Positions 16,286 to 25,503 of a stretch of DNA of 64,000 bases are shown one piece after another. The stretch is taken from positions 186,001 through 250,000 of the forward strand of contig NZ_JACHDY010000002.1 of the NCBI RefSeq assembly GCF_014201315.1, in the 5' to 3' direction. The DNA comes from Edaphobacter lichenicola. GTDB lineage: Bacteria > Acidobacteriota > Terriglobia > Terriglobales > Acidobacteriaceae. The position numbers were made by a program, and so were the translations under genes. The notes beneath the pieces were generated by a model. That model was given only the letters and a program-made list of their open reading frames with translations, had not been told where the DNA came from and searched no databases. Position 1 is the stretch's first letter; the number at the start of each line of letters is the position of its first letter.

Positions 16286-16819
16286 ATGGACCAGACGCTG
16301 GTAGATGTTTTTGAGCAGGCCCGCAAAGTGGTCGCCGATGCAGACCGTAAGGTTGCAGAAGAAGAGGAACGGCGCAGAGAGAGTGAGCGAGAGAGTCTGA
16401 TGCAGCAGCTCGGCGTCCGCATCGAAGATGCCTTCGACTTCACCAGCAAGGAAAAGCTGGAGTTTGAACCGCGCCTTGATGTTCAGGACGGCGTTGCAGT
16501 CGTCGAGTTTGTGGTCAGGAGTCTGCGGGCCATCTTTCTGCTGTCCCCAAATGAAAGCAATACATGGACGCTTCAGGTGATCGCAGACGGCCGTGAGCCG
16601 CAGGTGCTTAGCGAATTCCAAGGTGGAACGAAGACCGAACCGGCATCCCGGCGTCTGGCAGCGGCGCGCATCGTGACGATGGTTGGCGACTGCGTTCAAA
16701 ACGCCAAAAGACCACCGCAGGCTGCTCCGAGCACAAAACCATCATCAAGATTGCAACTCCATGACGACACGAAGCCCCAACGCACTTACGGAACCATGGG
16801 CAAATTCATGGGCGTCTAG
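16286..16819 (+). CDS. Hypothetical protein with charged coiled-coil N-terminus
   Basis: The 177-residue protein has no signal peptide. Residues 8-45 (EQARKVVADADRKVAEEEER and on) form a highly charged helix, probably a coiled coil. The middle (FDFTSKEKLEFEPRLDVQDG, VVEFVVRSLRAIFLLSPNES) looks like a small beta-rich domain. The tail is Pro/Lys-rich and looks disordered. AAGAGG lies 7 bases before the ATG. I do not recognise the family. Confidence 0.55.
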   Translation: MDQTLVDVFEQARKVVADADRKVAEEEERRRESERESLMQQLGVRIEDAFDFTSKEKLEFEPRLDVQDGVAVVEFVVRSLRAIFLLSPNESNTWTLQVIADGREPQVLSEFQGGTKTEPASRRLAAARIVTMVGDCVQNAKRPPQAAPSTKPSSRLQLHDDTKPQRTYGTMGKFMGV

Positions 16820-16828
16820 CCCATGTTT

Positions 16829-17329
16829 CTACTTAGATAGCGCGGCTAGGGCTTTCAATGGCTTGCCGGAGACCTGCATGCCCTTCCACTCGGTTTTCAT
16901 GACTGCTCCCAGGGAGTGGTAAAAGTCGATGGAGGGCTGGTTCCAGTCGAGCACGCTCCACTCAAAGCGAGGACAACCTTCTGCTACGGCGATTGCGGCG
17001 ACGCGAGTGAGGAGAGCTTTGCCGATTCCCTTCCCGCGATACTCGGGGCTGACGTAGAGGTCTTCGAGATAGATGCCTGCGTGACCGCGCCAGGTGGAAT
17101 AGTTGTAGAAGTAAAGAGCGAAGCCAGCGGGGGTGGCCGCGTCTGCGTCGGTCAACTCCGCCATGATGCAATCGAAGCGCCTAGTCTCTCCGAAGCCGTC
17201 GCGCAGAAGGTCGTCTTCGGTGGCGAGGACGGCGTCCGGTTCGCGCTCGTAGAGGGCGAGGTCGCGGATGAACCGCAGTATCTGCGGGACGTCGGCTGGG
17301 GTGGCGGTACGAAGGGTGATGGATTCCAT
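16829..17329 (-). CDS. GNAT-family N-acetyltransferase
   Basis: The 166-residue protein carries the acetyl-CoA binding motif YVSPEYRGKGIGKALL (motif A, R/QxxGxG/A) preceded by GIYLEDL, and then VLDWNQPSIDFYHSLGAV. The strand order and the sequence LYFYNYSTWRGHAGIYLEDL match the spermidine/spermine-type acetyltransferase branch, so an amine substrate is likely but unproven. It is cytosolic and complete, and stands alone, convergent with the gene at 16286. Confidence 0.85.
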   Translation of the reverse strand: MESITLRTATPADVPQILRFIRDLALYEREPDAVLATEDDLLRDGFGETRRFDCIMAELTDADAATPAGFALYFYNYSTWRGHAGIYLEDLYVSPEYRGKGIGKALLTRVAAIAVAEGCPRFEWSVLDWNQPSIDFYHSLGAVMKTEWKGMQVSGKPLKALAALSK

Positions 17330-17373
17330 GGTCTGAAACAGATTATTCGATTGTGGCTTGCGGCGTACTCAAG

Positions 17374-18069
17374 TTATGGGTTTGACTTTGCTCCGGATTG
17401 GGCAGCGAGCCACTTGTCGAATGGGATATTGAAGTCGAAGAGTTGCTTTTTGTTGCCGTCTTTGTCCGCTACGGTGTGAACCATCTTGACGTAGAGCTCA
17501 GCGCCCTTCAGTGGCTGATCAGGCAGCTGGCGAACGTCGTAAAAGAGATAGCCGTCCAGGGTGCTGTGCGGGTTGACCGTGGTTCCATTGAAGCCGAAGT
17601 CGTTATCGTCTTTGGTGATCTGCTTATCGACAGGCTTGTCGTGAACGGTGACAGGCGGTAAAGGCAGCGGAAGGGGAATCTTCCGGCCGGCCGTACCTTT
17701 GGTGGAGAAAAGCCTGCGTTGAAGATCATCGTCGGTCGCAGCAGGAATCTTGTCGTTGTTGACCGAGATGAACTGGATGCGGGCGTCGTCGAGTGAGAGC
17801 GCCGCATCGCTGTCATTCGTGAAGATGACGCGGACAGCGACAAAACCGTGCTGAACATAGGGAAGACGGAAGAAGTCACAGTCTTTAGGGTTGTCGCAAG
17901 GATCAGCCGCAACGGTAACCTTTTCGTTGGGGTGCGTCTCGAAGGCAGCGTACTGGTTAGCAGGTTTTACCGGCGGAGCTTTCTTATCGGCGGCCAAAGC
18001 ACTGCCTGCAAAAAAGCAGAAACTAGTTACTAGTAGGATCGGAGTCGTGGGGAACCGGTGGGACTTCAT
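17374..18069 (-). CDS. Exported protein of unknown function
   Basis: The 231-residue protein has a clear signal peptide (ILLVTSFCFFAGSALAADKK). The mature part contains two close cysteines (DPCDNPKDCDFF), a beta-rich stretch (GFVAVRVIFTNDSDAALSLD) that looks like an immunoglobulin-type fold for protein contacts, and a Pro/Leu run (IPLPLPLPPVT). It probably sits in the periplasm. I do not recognise a named family. It is divergent from waaA, 61 bases away. Confidence 0.6.
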   Translation of the reverse strand: MKSHRFPTTPILLVTSFCFFAGSALAADKKAPPVKPANQYAAFETHPNEKVTVAADPCDNPKDCDFFRLPYVQHGFVAVRVIFTNDSDAALSLDDARIQFISVNNDKIPAATDDDLQRRLFSTKGTAGRKIPLPLPLPPVTVHDKPVDKQITKDDNDFGFNGTTVNPHSTLDGYLFYDVRQLPDQPLKGAELYVKMVHTVADKDGNKKQLFDFNIPFDKWLAAQSGAKSNP

Positions 18070-18130
18070 AGCCAGGGTTGATTATCATCTCCGCTGGCAT
18101 ACAACGTAAAGCGAGGGCTCGGCGACGGTG

Positions 18131-19426
18131 ATGATGGTGGTCTATAGCGCGTTGCTGGTAGCCGTGCTGGCGGTGGGCGCTCCCTACTGGCTGGTGCGGA
18201 TGGCAACCAGCGGGCGATACCGAGCAGGACTACGAGGAAGGCTGGGACTTGTACCGCAGAGCTTGCAAGCGGCGGTCGCCGGGCGAAGCGTTATTTGGGT
18301 GCATGCCGTAAGCGTGGGTGAGGTAATGGCCGCAACCCGGTTGATACGCGAACTGAACGTGAGGCTGCCGGGTTCGCTAGTGGCGGTTTCGACGACCACG
18401 GAAACAGGTCAGAGGCTTGCAAAGGAGAGACTGCCCGATTCGCCCGTGTTCTATCTGCCACTGGATCTCAAATCTCCCGTAAGGAGGTATCTGCGCGTGC
18501 TGAGACCACAGATGCTGGTGCTTATGGAGAGTGAGCTGTGGCCGCGGCTCATCGCCGAGTGCACCAAAGATGGAACTCCGGTCGTAGTAGTAAATGCGCG
18601 GATCTCGGATCGTTCGTTTCCCCGCTACATGCGACTGCGGCGTCTTTGGCGACCATTCCTGGAGATGATCTCCTTCTTCCTCGCACAGAGTACCGAGACC
18701 GCTGACAGGTTGATAAAAATCGGCGCTCCCCAGACGCGCGTTCGTGTGACTGGGAATCTTAAGTATGACGTGCAGACAAGAACCGACAACGAGATGACGA
18801 AACGGATCGCGTCGATACTGTCCGGGACCACACTGATCGTCGCGGGGAGCACACTTGCCGACGAAGAGGAGACGCTTCTCGCTGCGTGGCCTGTGATCCG
18901 GCAGGCTGTTCCAGATGCAGCGCTACTCATAGCCCCACGCCATACCGATCGTTTCGATGAGGTCTTACAGTTGATTCGAAAAAATGGACCCCCGTTCGTT
19001 CGATGCAGCGAACTCATGCAGAACGCTGAGCCCATTGTCGGCGGAACAATTCTCTTTCTAGACACAATAGGAGACCTTGCATCGGTTTACGCCCTGGCGT
19101 CCGTAGCCTTCGTCGGGGGGAGCCTGGTTCCCCGAGGCGGACATAACCCGCTGGAGCCCGCACAGTTTGGCGTGCCGGTCGTCATGGGACCTTCCTTTGA
19201 GAACTTTCGTGAGATCGTTGAGACCATGCAAAGGGAAGACGCGATTCGTATCGTAGCCAGGGAGAGGCTTACTGAGACGTTGATCGAAATGTTGCGTCAG
19301 AAAGACGACTCGCAGGCACTTGGGGAGCGCGGCAGAGCGGTATTTCAATCTCAGTCAGGATCGACGGCGCAAACGGCACAGGCTATCGTCTCGCTGTTGG
19401 AGGAGAAGGTGGAGACCGCGCGATGA
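18131..19426 (+). CDS. waaA: Kdo transferase (WaaA/KdtA)
   Basis: This inner-membrane glycosyltransferase adds Kdo to the lipid A precursor. The N-terminal hydrophobic anchor (VYSALLVAVLAVGAPYWLVR) is followed by IWVHAVSVGEVMAATRLIRE, STTTETGQRLAKE, PQMLVLMESELWPRLI, NARISDRSFPRY and GNLKYD, all family signatures. SLVPRGGHNPLEPAQFGVPV marks the C-terminal donor domain. It has 431 residues, near the usual 420-430. The start could also be GTG 18128 or ATG 18134. Its last four bases overlap lpxK. Confidence 0.95.
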   Translation: MMVVYSALLVAVLAVGAPYWLVRMATSGRYRAGLRGRLGLVPQSLQAAVAGRSVIWVHAVSVGEVMAATRLIRELNVRLPGSLVAVSTTTETGQRLAKERLPDSPVFYLPLDLKSPVRRYLRVLRPQMLVLMESELWPRLIAECTKDGTPVVVVNARISDRSFPRYMRLRRLWRPFLEMISFFLAQSTETADRLIKIGAPQTRVRVTGNLKYDVQTRTDNEMTKRIASILSGTTLIVAGSTLADEEETLLAAWPVIRQAVPDAALLIAPRHTDRFDEVLQLIRKNGPPFVRCSELMQNAEPIVGGTILFLDTIGDLASVYALASVAFVGGSLVPRGGHNPLEPAQFGVPVVMGPSFENFREIVETMQREDAIRIVARERLTETLIEMLRQKDDSQALGERGRAVFQSQSGSTAQTAQAIVSLLEEKVETAR

Positions 19427-20451
19427 GCGTGCGACGGCCATGGCTGCTTCCGCTGGCTCCCCTCTACGGTGCTGCGCTTGCGTTGAAGAAGCAACTTTTT
19501 GCATGGGGCTGGTTGAAGCGCAGCCACCTCGAGAGCACCGTGATCAGCGTGGGCAGCGTCTCAGCGGGCGGCGCAGGCAAAACGCCTTTTGTGTTGATGT
19601 TGGCTGGTATTCTGCGCCATCGCGGCTACGCGGTGCGAATCCTTACACGAGGCTACAAACGCAGCTCGGAGATGGTCGCAAGGGTCGAACCGTTCGATGA
19701 CGCCCGCTGGCATGGCGATGAACCCGTCCTGCTGGCACAGCGCTCCGGAGTGCCGGTGTATGTGGGAGCAGACCGCTATCAGGCTGGCGTGATGGCCGAG
19801 CAGGGCGAGCCCTCGGAGAAACTCGTCGTTCATCTGCTGGACGACGGATTTCAACACCGGCGCCTCGCCCGCGACATAGACATCGTTTTGCTAACGCAGG
19901 AGGATGTCGACGACACGCTGCTGCCGGCCGGGAACCTGAGAGAACCGCTCGAGACCATATCGCAGGCGGACGTAGTGGTTCTCCGCGAGGAGGAGGCAGA
20001 CTCTCTTAGAAGCGTAGTCAACGGATTGAGCGAGGCGAAGAACAAGCCTTCGATCTGGACCATTCGCCGGATGCTCAGCCTGGGCGAGGGCGGCGAGGTA
20101 GCTCTGCCCACGATGCCGCTTGCCTTCTGCGGAATTGCAAGACCCGAAAACTTTATCCGAATGCTCGCGGCACAGGGTTATGAGGCCGTAAAGACAGTGG
20201 CGTTCGAAGATCACCATGCTTACGACGAGGACGATATCGCGCATTTGATGCAGCAAGCGCGCGCAGTCGAAGCGAATGGATTTGTGACCACTGAGAAGGA
20301 CGCCGTGAAGCTGACACCTATCCTGCGAGACAGGCTCGAGACGGTGGGACCCATTGTGGTCGCGCGTCTCTGTGTGGAGCTGCTGGACGAGAAGCAGTCG
20401 CTGGAGCAGTTAGTAACGATGGTGGGAAGACTGGATCGCCGCCGCCACTAG
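19423..20451 (+). CDS. lpxK: Tetraacyldisaccharide 4'-kinase (LpxK)
   Basis: LpxK phosphorylates the 4' position of the lipid A disaccharide at the inner membrane. The Walker A region is SVSAGGAGKTPFVLMLA, followed by RILTRGYKR and DDGFQHRRLARDIDIVLL, all diagnostic. The protein has 342 residues, the normal length. The start overlaps the waaA stop by four bases (ATGA), showing translational coupling. Confidence 0.95.
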   Translation: MSVRRPWLLPLAPLYGAALALKKQLFAWGWLKRSHLESTVISVGSVSAGGAGKTPFVLMLAGILRHRGYAVRILTRGYKRSSEMVARVEPFDDARWHGDEPVLLAQRSGVPVYVGADRYQAGVMAEQGEPSEKLVVHLLDDGFQHRRLARDIDIVLLTQEDVDDTLLPAGNLREPLETISQADVVVLREEEADSLRSVVNGLSEAKNKPSIWTIRRMLSLGEGGEVALPTMPLAFCGIARPENFIRMLAAQGYEAVKTVAFEDHHAYDEDDIAHLMQQARAVEANGFVTTEKDAVKLTPILRDRLETVGPIVVARLCVELLDEKQSLEQLVTMVGRLDRRRH

Positions 20452-20489
20452 AATCATTAGGGATCGGACCCGCATGAGAAAATGATGCC

Positions 20490-21641
20490 TTGGCCACCGA
20501 ACTCAAGCCCTCTCCCTCGCTCAGTGTCGCAACCCATGCGTCTGCTTATTCGCGAAGCGTCCTGATCGTACGGATTGGTGCGATGGGAGATGTGCTCCAC
20601 GCGATGCCTGCCGTCGCTGCACTACGGCAACAGCACCCCGAATGGGTTATCGGCTGGGCGATCGAGCCGGCCTGGAGTGGACTGCTGCAGTCCTCAATCG
20701 ACTTCAACCGTATCCCCCAAAAAGCCGGACGCAGCGACAGGAAACCATTGGTCGACCGATGGCACTCTGTACCGACCAGAGCCTGGAGCAAGGACCCCTT
20801 CGCTCTATCCACGCTGGCGGAGATCAAGATGACGCGTCGCGAGCTCCGAATGGCCCGGTATGACCTCTGTGTCGACATGCAGGGTTCCATCAAGTCAGCA
20901 TTCGTCGGGCGAATGGCCGCCGCACCAGTATTCGCTGGTCCGGAGAACCCGCGGGAGACACCCGCGCGCTGGCTCTATACCCAACGAATACCAACCACCG
21001 CGACCCATGTAGTCGAGCAGGGATGTGAGTTGCTCAGCGCTGCCGTGGGAGAAACTCTGAGACCAGCGGCCGTGACGCTTCCGGTAGACCCGAAGGCGGA
21101 GCTATGGTGCAACAGACTTCTGGCTCAAATATCCCTGACCGGAGAAAGATTTGCGTTCCTCGCGCCCACTGCCGGCTGGGGGGCCAAGCAATGGCCCCCG
21201 GAGCGATACGGTGCCGTCGCTGCCGCCCTGGGCCACGCCGGATATCATTCGCTGGTCAACGAAGCTCCAGGCCATCGATTCGCAGATGCCGTCGTCAACG
21301 CAAGTGAAGGTTTTGCAACCGCCGTTCCCTGCTCCATCGAGCAGATGATCGCTCTCCAACGCCGAGCCGGTGTAGTGATAGCCGGAGACACCGGACCACT
21401 GCATCTGGCAGCCACGTTGGAGCGGCCAGTAGTCGGTTTATACGGCCCCACCGATCCCTTCCGGAACGGCCCCTACATGCCCGACAGTTCAAAGGTACGA
21501 GTGTTGCGCCACGAGTCCAGCCGGACAGACCACTCCCGCCACAGGGAGACGGAGACGGGGCTTATGCAGATCTCGACGGAAGAGGTAGTAGAAGCAGCGC
21601 TCGAGCTGCTTCGCGATGGACAGGATAAGGTAAGACTGTGA
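20490..21641 (+). CDS. LPS heptosyltransferase-like glycosyltransferase (GT9)
   Basis: The 383-residue protein contains the GT9 N-terminal IRIGAMGDVLHAMPAVAALR and the C-terminal donor site GDTGPLHLAATLERPVVGLY followed by GPTDPFRNGP. It would add a heptose, or another ADP-sugar-derived residue, to the Kdo core. Its position right after waaA and lpxK supports a core-assembly role. The start is TTG 20490. About 20 Ser/Ala-rich residues precede the first strand, so a later start is possible. Its stop overlaps the next gene by four bases. Confidence 0.88.
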   Translation: MATELKPSPSLSVATHASAYSRSVLIVRIGAMGDVLHAMPAVAALRQQHPEWVIGWAIEPAWSGLLQSSIDFNRIPQKAGRSDRKPLVDRWHSVPTRAWSKDPFALSTLAEIKMTRRELRMARYDLCVDMQGSIKSAFVGRMAAAPVFAGPENPRETPARWLYTQRIPTTATHVVEQGCELLSAAVGETLRPAAVTLPVDPKAELWCNRLLAQISLTGERFAFLAPTAGWGAKQWPPERYGAVAAALGHAGYHSLVNEAPGHRFADAVVNASEGFATAVPCSIEQMIALQRRAGVVIAGDTGPLHLAATLERPVVGLYGPTDPFRNGPYMPDSSKVRVLRHESSRTDHSRHRETETGLMQISTEEVVEAALELLRDGQDKVRL

Positions 21642-22213
21642 GCGAACGAACGACATGGCAGAAAATCGCACGGCGGATTCGCGTCCCGCTGGGATTCGTC
21701 TTTGCCGCAGTATTTCTGTGGCTGGCCAGACCGACCGGGAAGACTATGCTGCTGAGCCTCCTGCTGGTAGTGCCGGGCGTATGGCTCCGAGCCTACGCGG
21801 CGGGGTACGTGCGCAAGAACGCCGAACTGACCTTCACCGGCCCCTACGCCTACACGCGAAATCCTCTCTACCTGGGCTCGATGCTGATCGCCTTCGGATT
21901 CGCAGCAGCGGCAGGCAGCTGGGTGATCCTGATTGCGCTGACCACGCTCTTCGCCGCCATCTACATCCCCACCATCCAGAGCGAGGAAGCCTATCTGCGA
22001 GAGCACTTTGCAGGCTTCGACGACTACTCCGCCAAGGTGCCCCGCCTGTTGCCGCGACTGACCCCGGCGACGTTTCCCGCCAATCAGAACGCCAGCGGCG
22101 GCAGGTTCTCCTGGCAGCAGTGGCAGCACCACCGCGAGTACAATGCTCTAATGGGTGCTGGCGCGATCTATCTGGCGCTGGCGGTCCGGCTTTTTCTCCA
22201 TCCCCGTGGGTAA
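21638..22213 (+). CDS. Isoprenylcysteine carboxyl methyltransferase-like membrane protein
   Basis: The 191-residue protein starts with GTG overlapping the preceding stop. It has four or five membrane segments and the core TGPYAYTRNPLYLGSMLIAFG, which matches the ICMT/PEMT superfamily SAM-binding region. Bacteria do not prenylate proteins in the eukaryotic way, so the real substrate is unknown. A lipid or LPS methylation role is suggested only by the neighbours. Confidence 0.8.
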   Translation: MSERTTWQKIARRIRVPLGFVFAAVFLWLARPTGKTMLLSLLLVVPGVWLRAYAAGYVRKNAELTFTGPYAYTRNPLYLGSMLIAFGFAAAAGSWVILIALTTLFAAIYIPTIQSEEAYLREHFAGFDDYSAKVPRLLPRLTPATFPANQNASGGRFSWQQWQHHREYNALMGAGAIYLALAVRLFLHPRG

Positions 22214-22270
22214 TGGAGATATCTGAGGCTGGGGCAGCCCACAAACTTCAACTCGTGAGAGTGCTGCCCT

Positions 22271-23092
22271 TTGCTGAAGCCGGAACGGTCTTTTCTTGCA
22301 TTTTTCTTACTGATGTTGTGTTCCACGGGTTCGCTAACGGCGAGAGCGCAGCTTCTAGGGTTAGGGCCCAAGCCGACGCCGACTCCTGTTGTCATTCCAA
22401 CGCTGCAGCCTCCGCAGCCCGGTTTCACCTTCCCCGAGAAGCAAACCCTGACCTTTACCGTGGACTGGCGCGTCTTTACGGCCGGCACCGCGGTCTTTCA
22501 GCTCGAGCAACAGGGGACAGTGCAAAAGATTGCGGCCACCGCCGACTCAACCGGTGCCGTAACCATGCTCTTCCCCGTTATAGATAAGTTCCAGGCCGGA
22601 TTCGACACGAAGACCGGCTGCTCCACCGGCTTCACCAAACAGCTTCAGGAGGGACGGCGCAAGGTCTCCAGCGAGTTGAGTTTCGACTACTCCCAGGGCA
22701 AGCAGAAGCAGATCGAAAAGAACCTCGTAAGGGGCACGTCGAAGGAGCAGGTAGCCTCGATTCCAGCCTGCGTAACCGACTCCCTCTCCGCGATCTTCTA
22801 CGCCGCATCCCAGCCCATGGCGGTCGGTCAAAGCATCCGATTTCCCCTGGCAGACTCGATGCGCACCGTGACCGTGGCGATGAAGGTCGAGTCCAAAGAA
22901 GAGATCAAAACCCCCGCAGGAACCTTCCAGACCCTCAAAGTAGAGCCAACCGCGGATGAGGGCATCGTAAAAAATCGCGGACACATCTGGGTCTGGTACA
23001 CCGACGACGCGCGCCACATGCCCGTGCAGATTCAGGCTCGACTGTTTTGGGGAACGATCACCTTCCACCTCCAGTCGTACGATACGAAATAA
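22271..23092 (+). CDS. Exported DUF3108 protein
   Basis: The 273-residue protein uses TTG 22271 and has a signal peptide (SFLAFFLLMLCSTGSLTARA). A Pro/Thr-rich linker is followed by FPEKQTLTFTVDWRVFTAGT, and later QSIRFPLADSMRTVTVAMKV, GTFQTLKVEP and HIWVWYTDDARHMPVQIQ. These mark DUF3108, a periplasmic beta-rich domain of unknown role. It follows the LPS cluster, so an envelope function is plausible. The start codon is not firmly set. Confidence 0.8.
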   Translation: MLKPERSFLAFFLLMLCSTGSLTARAQLLGLGPKPTPTPVVIPTLQPPQPGFTFPEKQTLTFTVDWRVFTAGTAVFQLEQQGTVQKIAATADSTGAVTMLFPVIDKFQAGFDTKTGCSTGFTKQLQEGRRKVSSELSFDYSQGKQKQIEKNLVRGTSKEQVASIPACVTDSLSAIFYAASQPMAVGQSIRFPLADSMRTVTVAMKVESKEEIKTPAGTFQTLKVEPTADEGIVKNRGHIWVWYTDDARHMPVQIQARLFWGTITFHLQSYDTK

Positions 23093-23111
23093 GAAGAAAG
23101 ACGGCTTTTTG

Positions 23112-23444
23112 ATGACAGATCCGACAGATCCGACAGATCCAAAGCACGATGCAGCATTAGATCCAGACAGAGATCCCGACAAGTTCGTGACCGTAGGCAA
23201 GTTTCTCGAGCCCGTGAACGCCCAGATGGCGAAGGGGCTGCTCGAGTCGGCGGGAATCGAGTGTTTTCTACAAGGCGAGAACGCGAACAGCCTGCTGGCA
23301 CTGGCGTTTCGAGCGCGTCTGCTGGTGCACAAGCAGGACGAAGAAACCGCACGCGAGATTCTCGGCGAATCCGTTGGCGAGTTGACAGGAGATGATCTGA
23401 CCCCGGCGGAACAGCACGAGCTCGAGGCGGGCGATGACGACTGA
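23112..23444 (+). CDS. DUF2007-type small protein
   Basis: The 110 residues open with a short tandem repeat (TDPTDPTDP, from three GATCCGACA units). The core FVTVGKFLEPVNAQMAKGLL, SAGIECFLQGENAN and RARLLVHKQDEETAREIL is the DUF2007 fold, a ferredoxin-like domain sometimes called putative signal-transducing protein. The tail is acidic. ATG 23112 is favoured over TTG 23109. It overlaps queC by 11 bases. Confidence 0.75.
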   Translation: MTDPTDPTDPKHDAALDPDRDPDKFVTVGKFLEPVNAQMAKGLLESAGIECFLQGENANSLLALAFRARLLVHKQDEETAREILGESVGELTGDDLTPAEQHELEAGDDD

Positions 23445-24126
23445 ACCGAGCCGCCCCCGGGCCGTACTCTGCCTGTCAGGCGGAATGGACTCCTCCGTCT
23501 GCGCCGCACTCGCTGCCCGGGACTACGACGTCTTCGCCGTCCACTTCAGCTACGGCCAGAGGACCGAAGCGCGCGAGTTGCACTCCGCCCAGGAGGTTGC
23601 CCGCATCATAGGAGTGAAAGAGCTGCTCCATCTGAAGATCGATCTGTTTCGCCGGATCGGAGGATCTGCGCTCACCGATACCTCAATCGCCGTGCCCATC
23701 GCGGCAGACGAAGCGGCAATCGGAAACGAAGTCCCCGTCACCTACGTTCCCTTCCGCAACGCGCATTTTCTCTCCGCCGCCGTAAGCTGGGCCGAGGTTC
23801 TAGGCGCAGAAAAAGTCTTTATCGGCGCAGTCGAGCAGGATAGTTCGGGATACCCCGACTGCCGCCCGGCGTACTACGAGGCGTTCAACCAACTCATCCG
23901 GATGGGCACCAAAGACGGACAGATCCAGGTCGTCACGCCGCTGATCCAGATGCGCAAGAGTCAGATCGTCCGGTTGGGAGTTGAACTCGGTGCACCGTTC
24001 CATGTAAGTTGGTCATGCTATTCCGGCGAGACCGAAGCCTGTGGCGTGTGCGAGAGCTGCGTTCTGCGACTGCGGGCATTTCGCGAGGCCGGAGCGGTCG
24101 ATCCCATACCCTATGCGGTCGCGTGA
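23434..24126 (+). CDS. queC: 7-cyano-7-deazaguanine synthase (QueC)
   Basis: QueC converts CDG to preQ0 with ATP and ammonia. The PP-loop LSGGMDSSVCAALAARDY lies near the N-terminus, followed by FSYGQRTEARE and VTYVPFRNAHFLS. Four cysteines in SCYSGETEACGVCESC bind zinc. The protein has 230 residues, the normal length. It is separated from queD and queE by 17 kb and lies in a different transcript, starting within the DUF2007 gene. Confidence 0.95.
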   Translation: MTTEPSRPRAVLCLSGGMDSSVCAALAARDYDVFAVHFSYGQRTEARELHSAQEVARIIGVKELLHLKIDLFRRIGGSALTDTSIAVPIAADEAAIGNEVPVTYVPFRNAHFLSAAVSWAEVLGAEKVFIGAVEQDSSGYPDCRPAYYEAFNQLIRMGTKDGQIQVVTPLIQMRKSQIVRLGVELGAPFHVSWSCYSGETEACGVCESCVLRLRAFREAGAVDPIPYAVA

Positions 24127-24219
24127 CCGTTGCATTTTGCATCAAAATTTTGAGGAAGCAGCAGTCGTTTTTCAACGAAGACTTTCGCCCGCACCCATGG
24201 GCCAGGAGAAGACAATAGC

Positions 24220-25413
24220 ATGAAACGTATCGGATGGAAGATAAGCACCCTGGCAGCCGCTCTGCTGGTAGTCCTGGCGATGGCAACGCCTGCCCTCTTG
24301 AAAGCCCAGGCAGCGCCCCCCGCCGGAACCTCGAGCATCCACGGCCACATTCTCAATCCTGCGGGATTCCCTCTTACAAAAGGTGAGGTCCGCCTGTCGA
24401 CCGATAGAACCTCTGAGGCCAAAGATCGAAAGTATCTCTACACCTTTCCGATCGACGCCAACGGAGACTACAAAGGCTCAGGAATTGTAGCCGGGAACTA
24501 CATCGTCTTCGTCTTCCAGGACGACAAGAGCCTCGACTTCAACGAAAATGTTCCCATCGCCAAAGAGGAAGACAAGCTGGTGAACTTCGACATGTCCCGC
24601 CCGGAGTACCTCAGCAAGATGACTCCGGAAGAGCGCAAGCAGATCGAAGAATACAAGAAGAAAAACTCTGAAGTGAGTGCCACCAACGCGAAGATTCAGA
24701 ATCTGAATGCGCTGCTCACTCAGGCGCGCGCGGATAACAAGGCGGGCAACTACGATTCAGCCATTACCGCCATGAAGCAGGCCACTGACACCAAGCCAGA
24801 CGAGGGCATCCTCTGGGTTACCCTGGGCGACGCACAGCTTGGCAGCGGAGAAACCGCCGCAAAAGCAGCCAAATCAGCCGGCACCTCGCCCACCGATCCG
24901 GCGATCTTGCAGAAGTACACCGATGCAGCAACCTCCTATAAAAAGGCTGCCGATCTAAACGCAGCCTCCAAGAAGCCGAACCCCGAGACCGCCGGTGTGG
25001 CTTACAACCAGCTGGGACAGGCCGAGGCCAAACTGGGCGACGCCAAAGCTTCCTCCGACGCCTATGAACAGGCCGCCAAGGCCCAACCGGAAAAGGCAGG
25101 CATGTACTACTTCAACGAAGCCGCAACCCTCTACAACTCAGGCAAACTCCCTGAAGCAAGCGCTGCCGCCGACAAGGCTATCGCAGCCGACCCCAAGAAG
25201 GCCGATGCTTATTACATCAAGGGTCAGGCGCTCATTCCGCAGGCTACAGTCGATCCCAAAACCCAGAAGATCGTAGCCCCACCGGGATGCATCGAAGCCT
25301 ATCAGCAGTACCTCGAATTGGCTCCAGATGGTGCCCACGCCGCCGACGTGAAGGGTATCCTCGAAGGCATCGGTGCACCGATCAAGTCGACCTTCAAGGC
25401 TGGAAAGAAGTAG
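24220..25413 (+). CDS. Exported TPR protein with carboxypeptidase-regulatory-like domain
   Basis: The protein has 397 residues. A signal peptide (ISTLAAALLVVLAMATPALLKAQA region) leads to an Ig-like carboxypeptidase-regulatory domain at about 38-110 (SSIHGHILNPAGFPLTKGEV, VAGNYIVFVF). A short helical linker follows, then four or five TPR units from about 165 to 380 (NKAGNYDSAITAMKQATDTK, NQLGQAEAKLGDAKASSDAY, EAATLYNSGKLPEASAAADK). It is likely periplasmic and used for protein contacts. A strong terminator follows, ending this plus-strand block. Confidence 0.8.
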   Translation: MKRIGWKISTLAAALLVVLAMATPALLKAQAAPPAGTSSIHGHILNPAGFPLTKGEVRLSTDRTSEAKDRKYLYTFPIDANGDYKGSGIVAGNYIVFVFQDDKSLDFNENVPIAKEEDKLVNFDMSRPEYLSKMTPEERKQIEEYKKKNSEVSATNAKIQNLNALLTQARADNKAGNYDSAITAMKQATDTKPDEGILWVTLGDAQLGSGETAAKAAKSAGTSPTDPAILQKYTDAATSYKKAADLNAASKKPNPETAGVAYNQLGQAEAKLGDAKASSDAYEQAAKAQPEKAGMYYFNEAATLYNSGKLPEASAAADKAIAADPKKADAYYIKGQALIPQATVDPKTQKIVAPPGCIEAYQQYLELAPDGAHAADVKGILEGIGAPIKSTFKAGKK

Positions 25414-25428
25414 TCTTTCAAACAGCAG

Positions 25429-25466
25429 AAGGCCCCGGGCGACACTGCTCGGGGCCTTTTTGTTTG
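25429..25466 (+). terminator. Rho-independent terminator after the TPR gene
   Basis: AGGCCCCG (25430-25437) pairs with CGGGGCCT (25450-25457) around a short loop. TTTTTGTTTG follows. This is a strong intrinsic terminator. Confidence 0.9.
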
Positions 25467-25503
25467 TCCCGCTTACAGTCAAGCTCATAGGCAAGGAGAG
25501 ACG

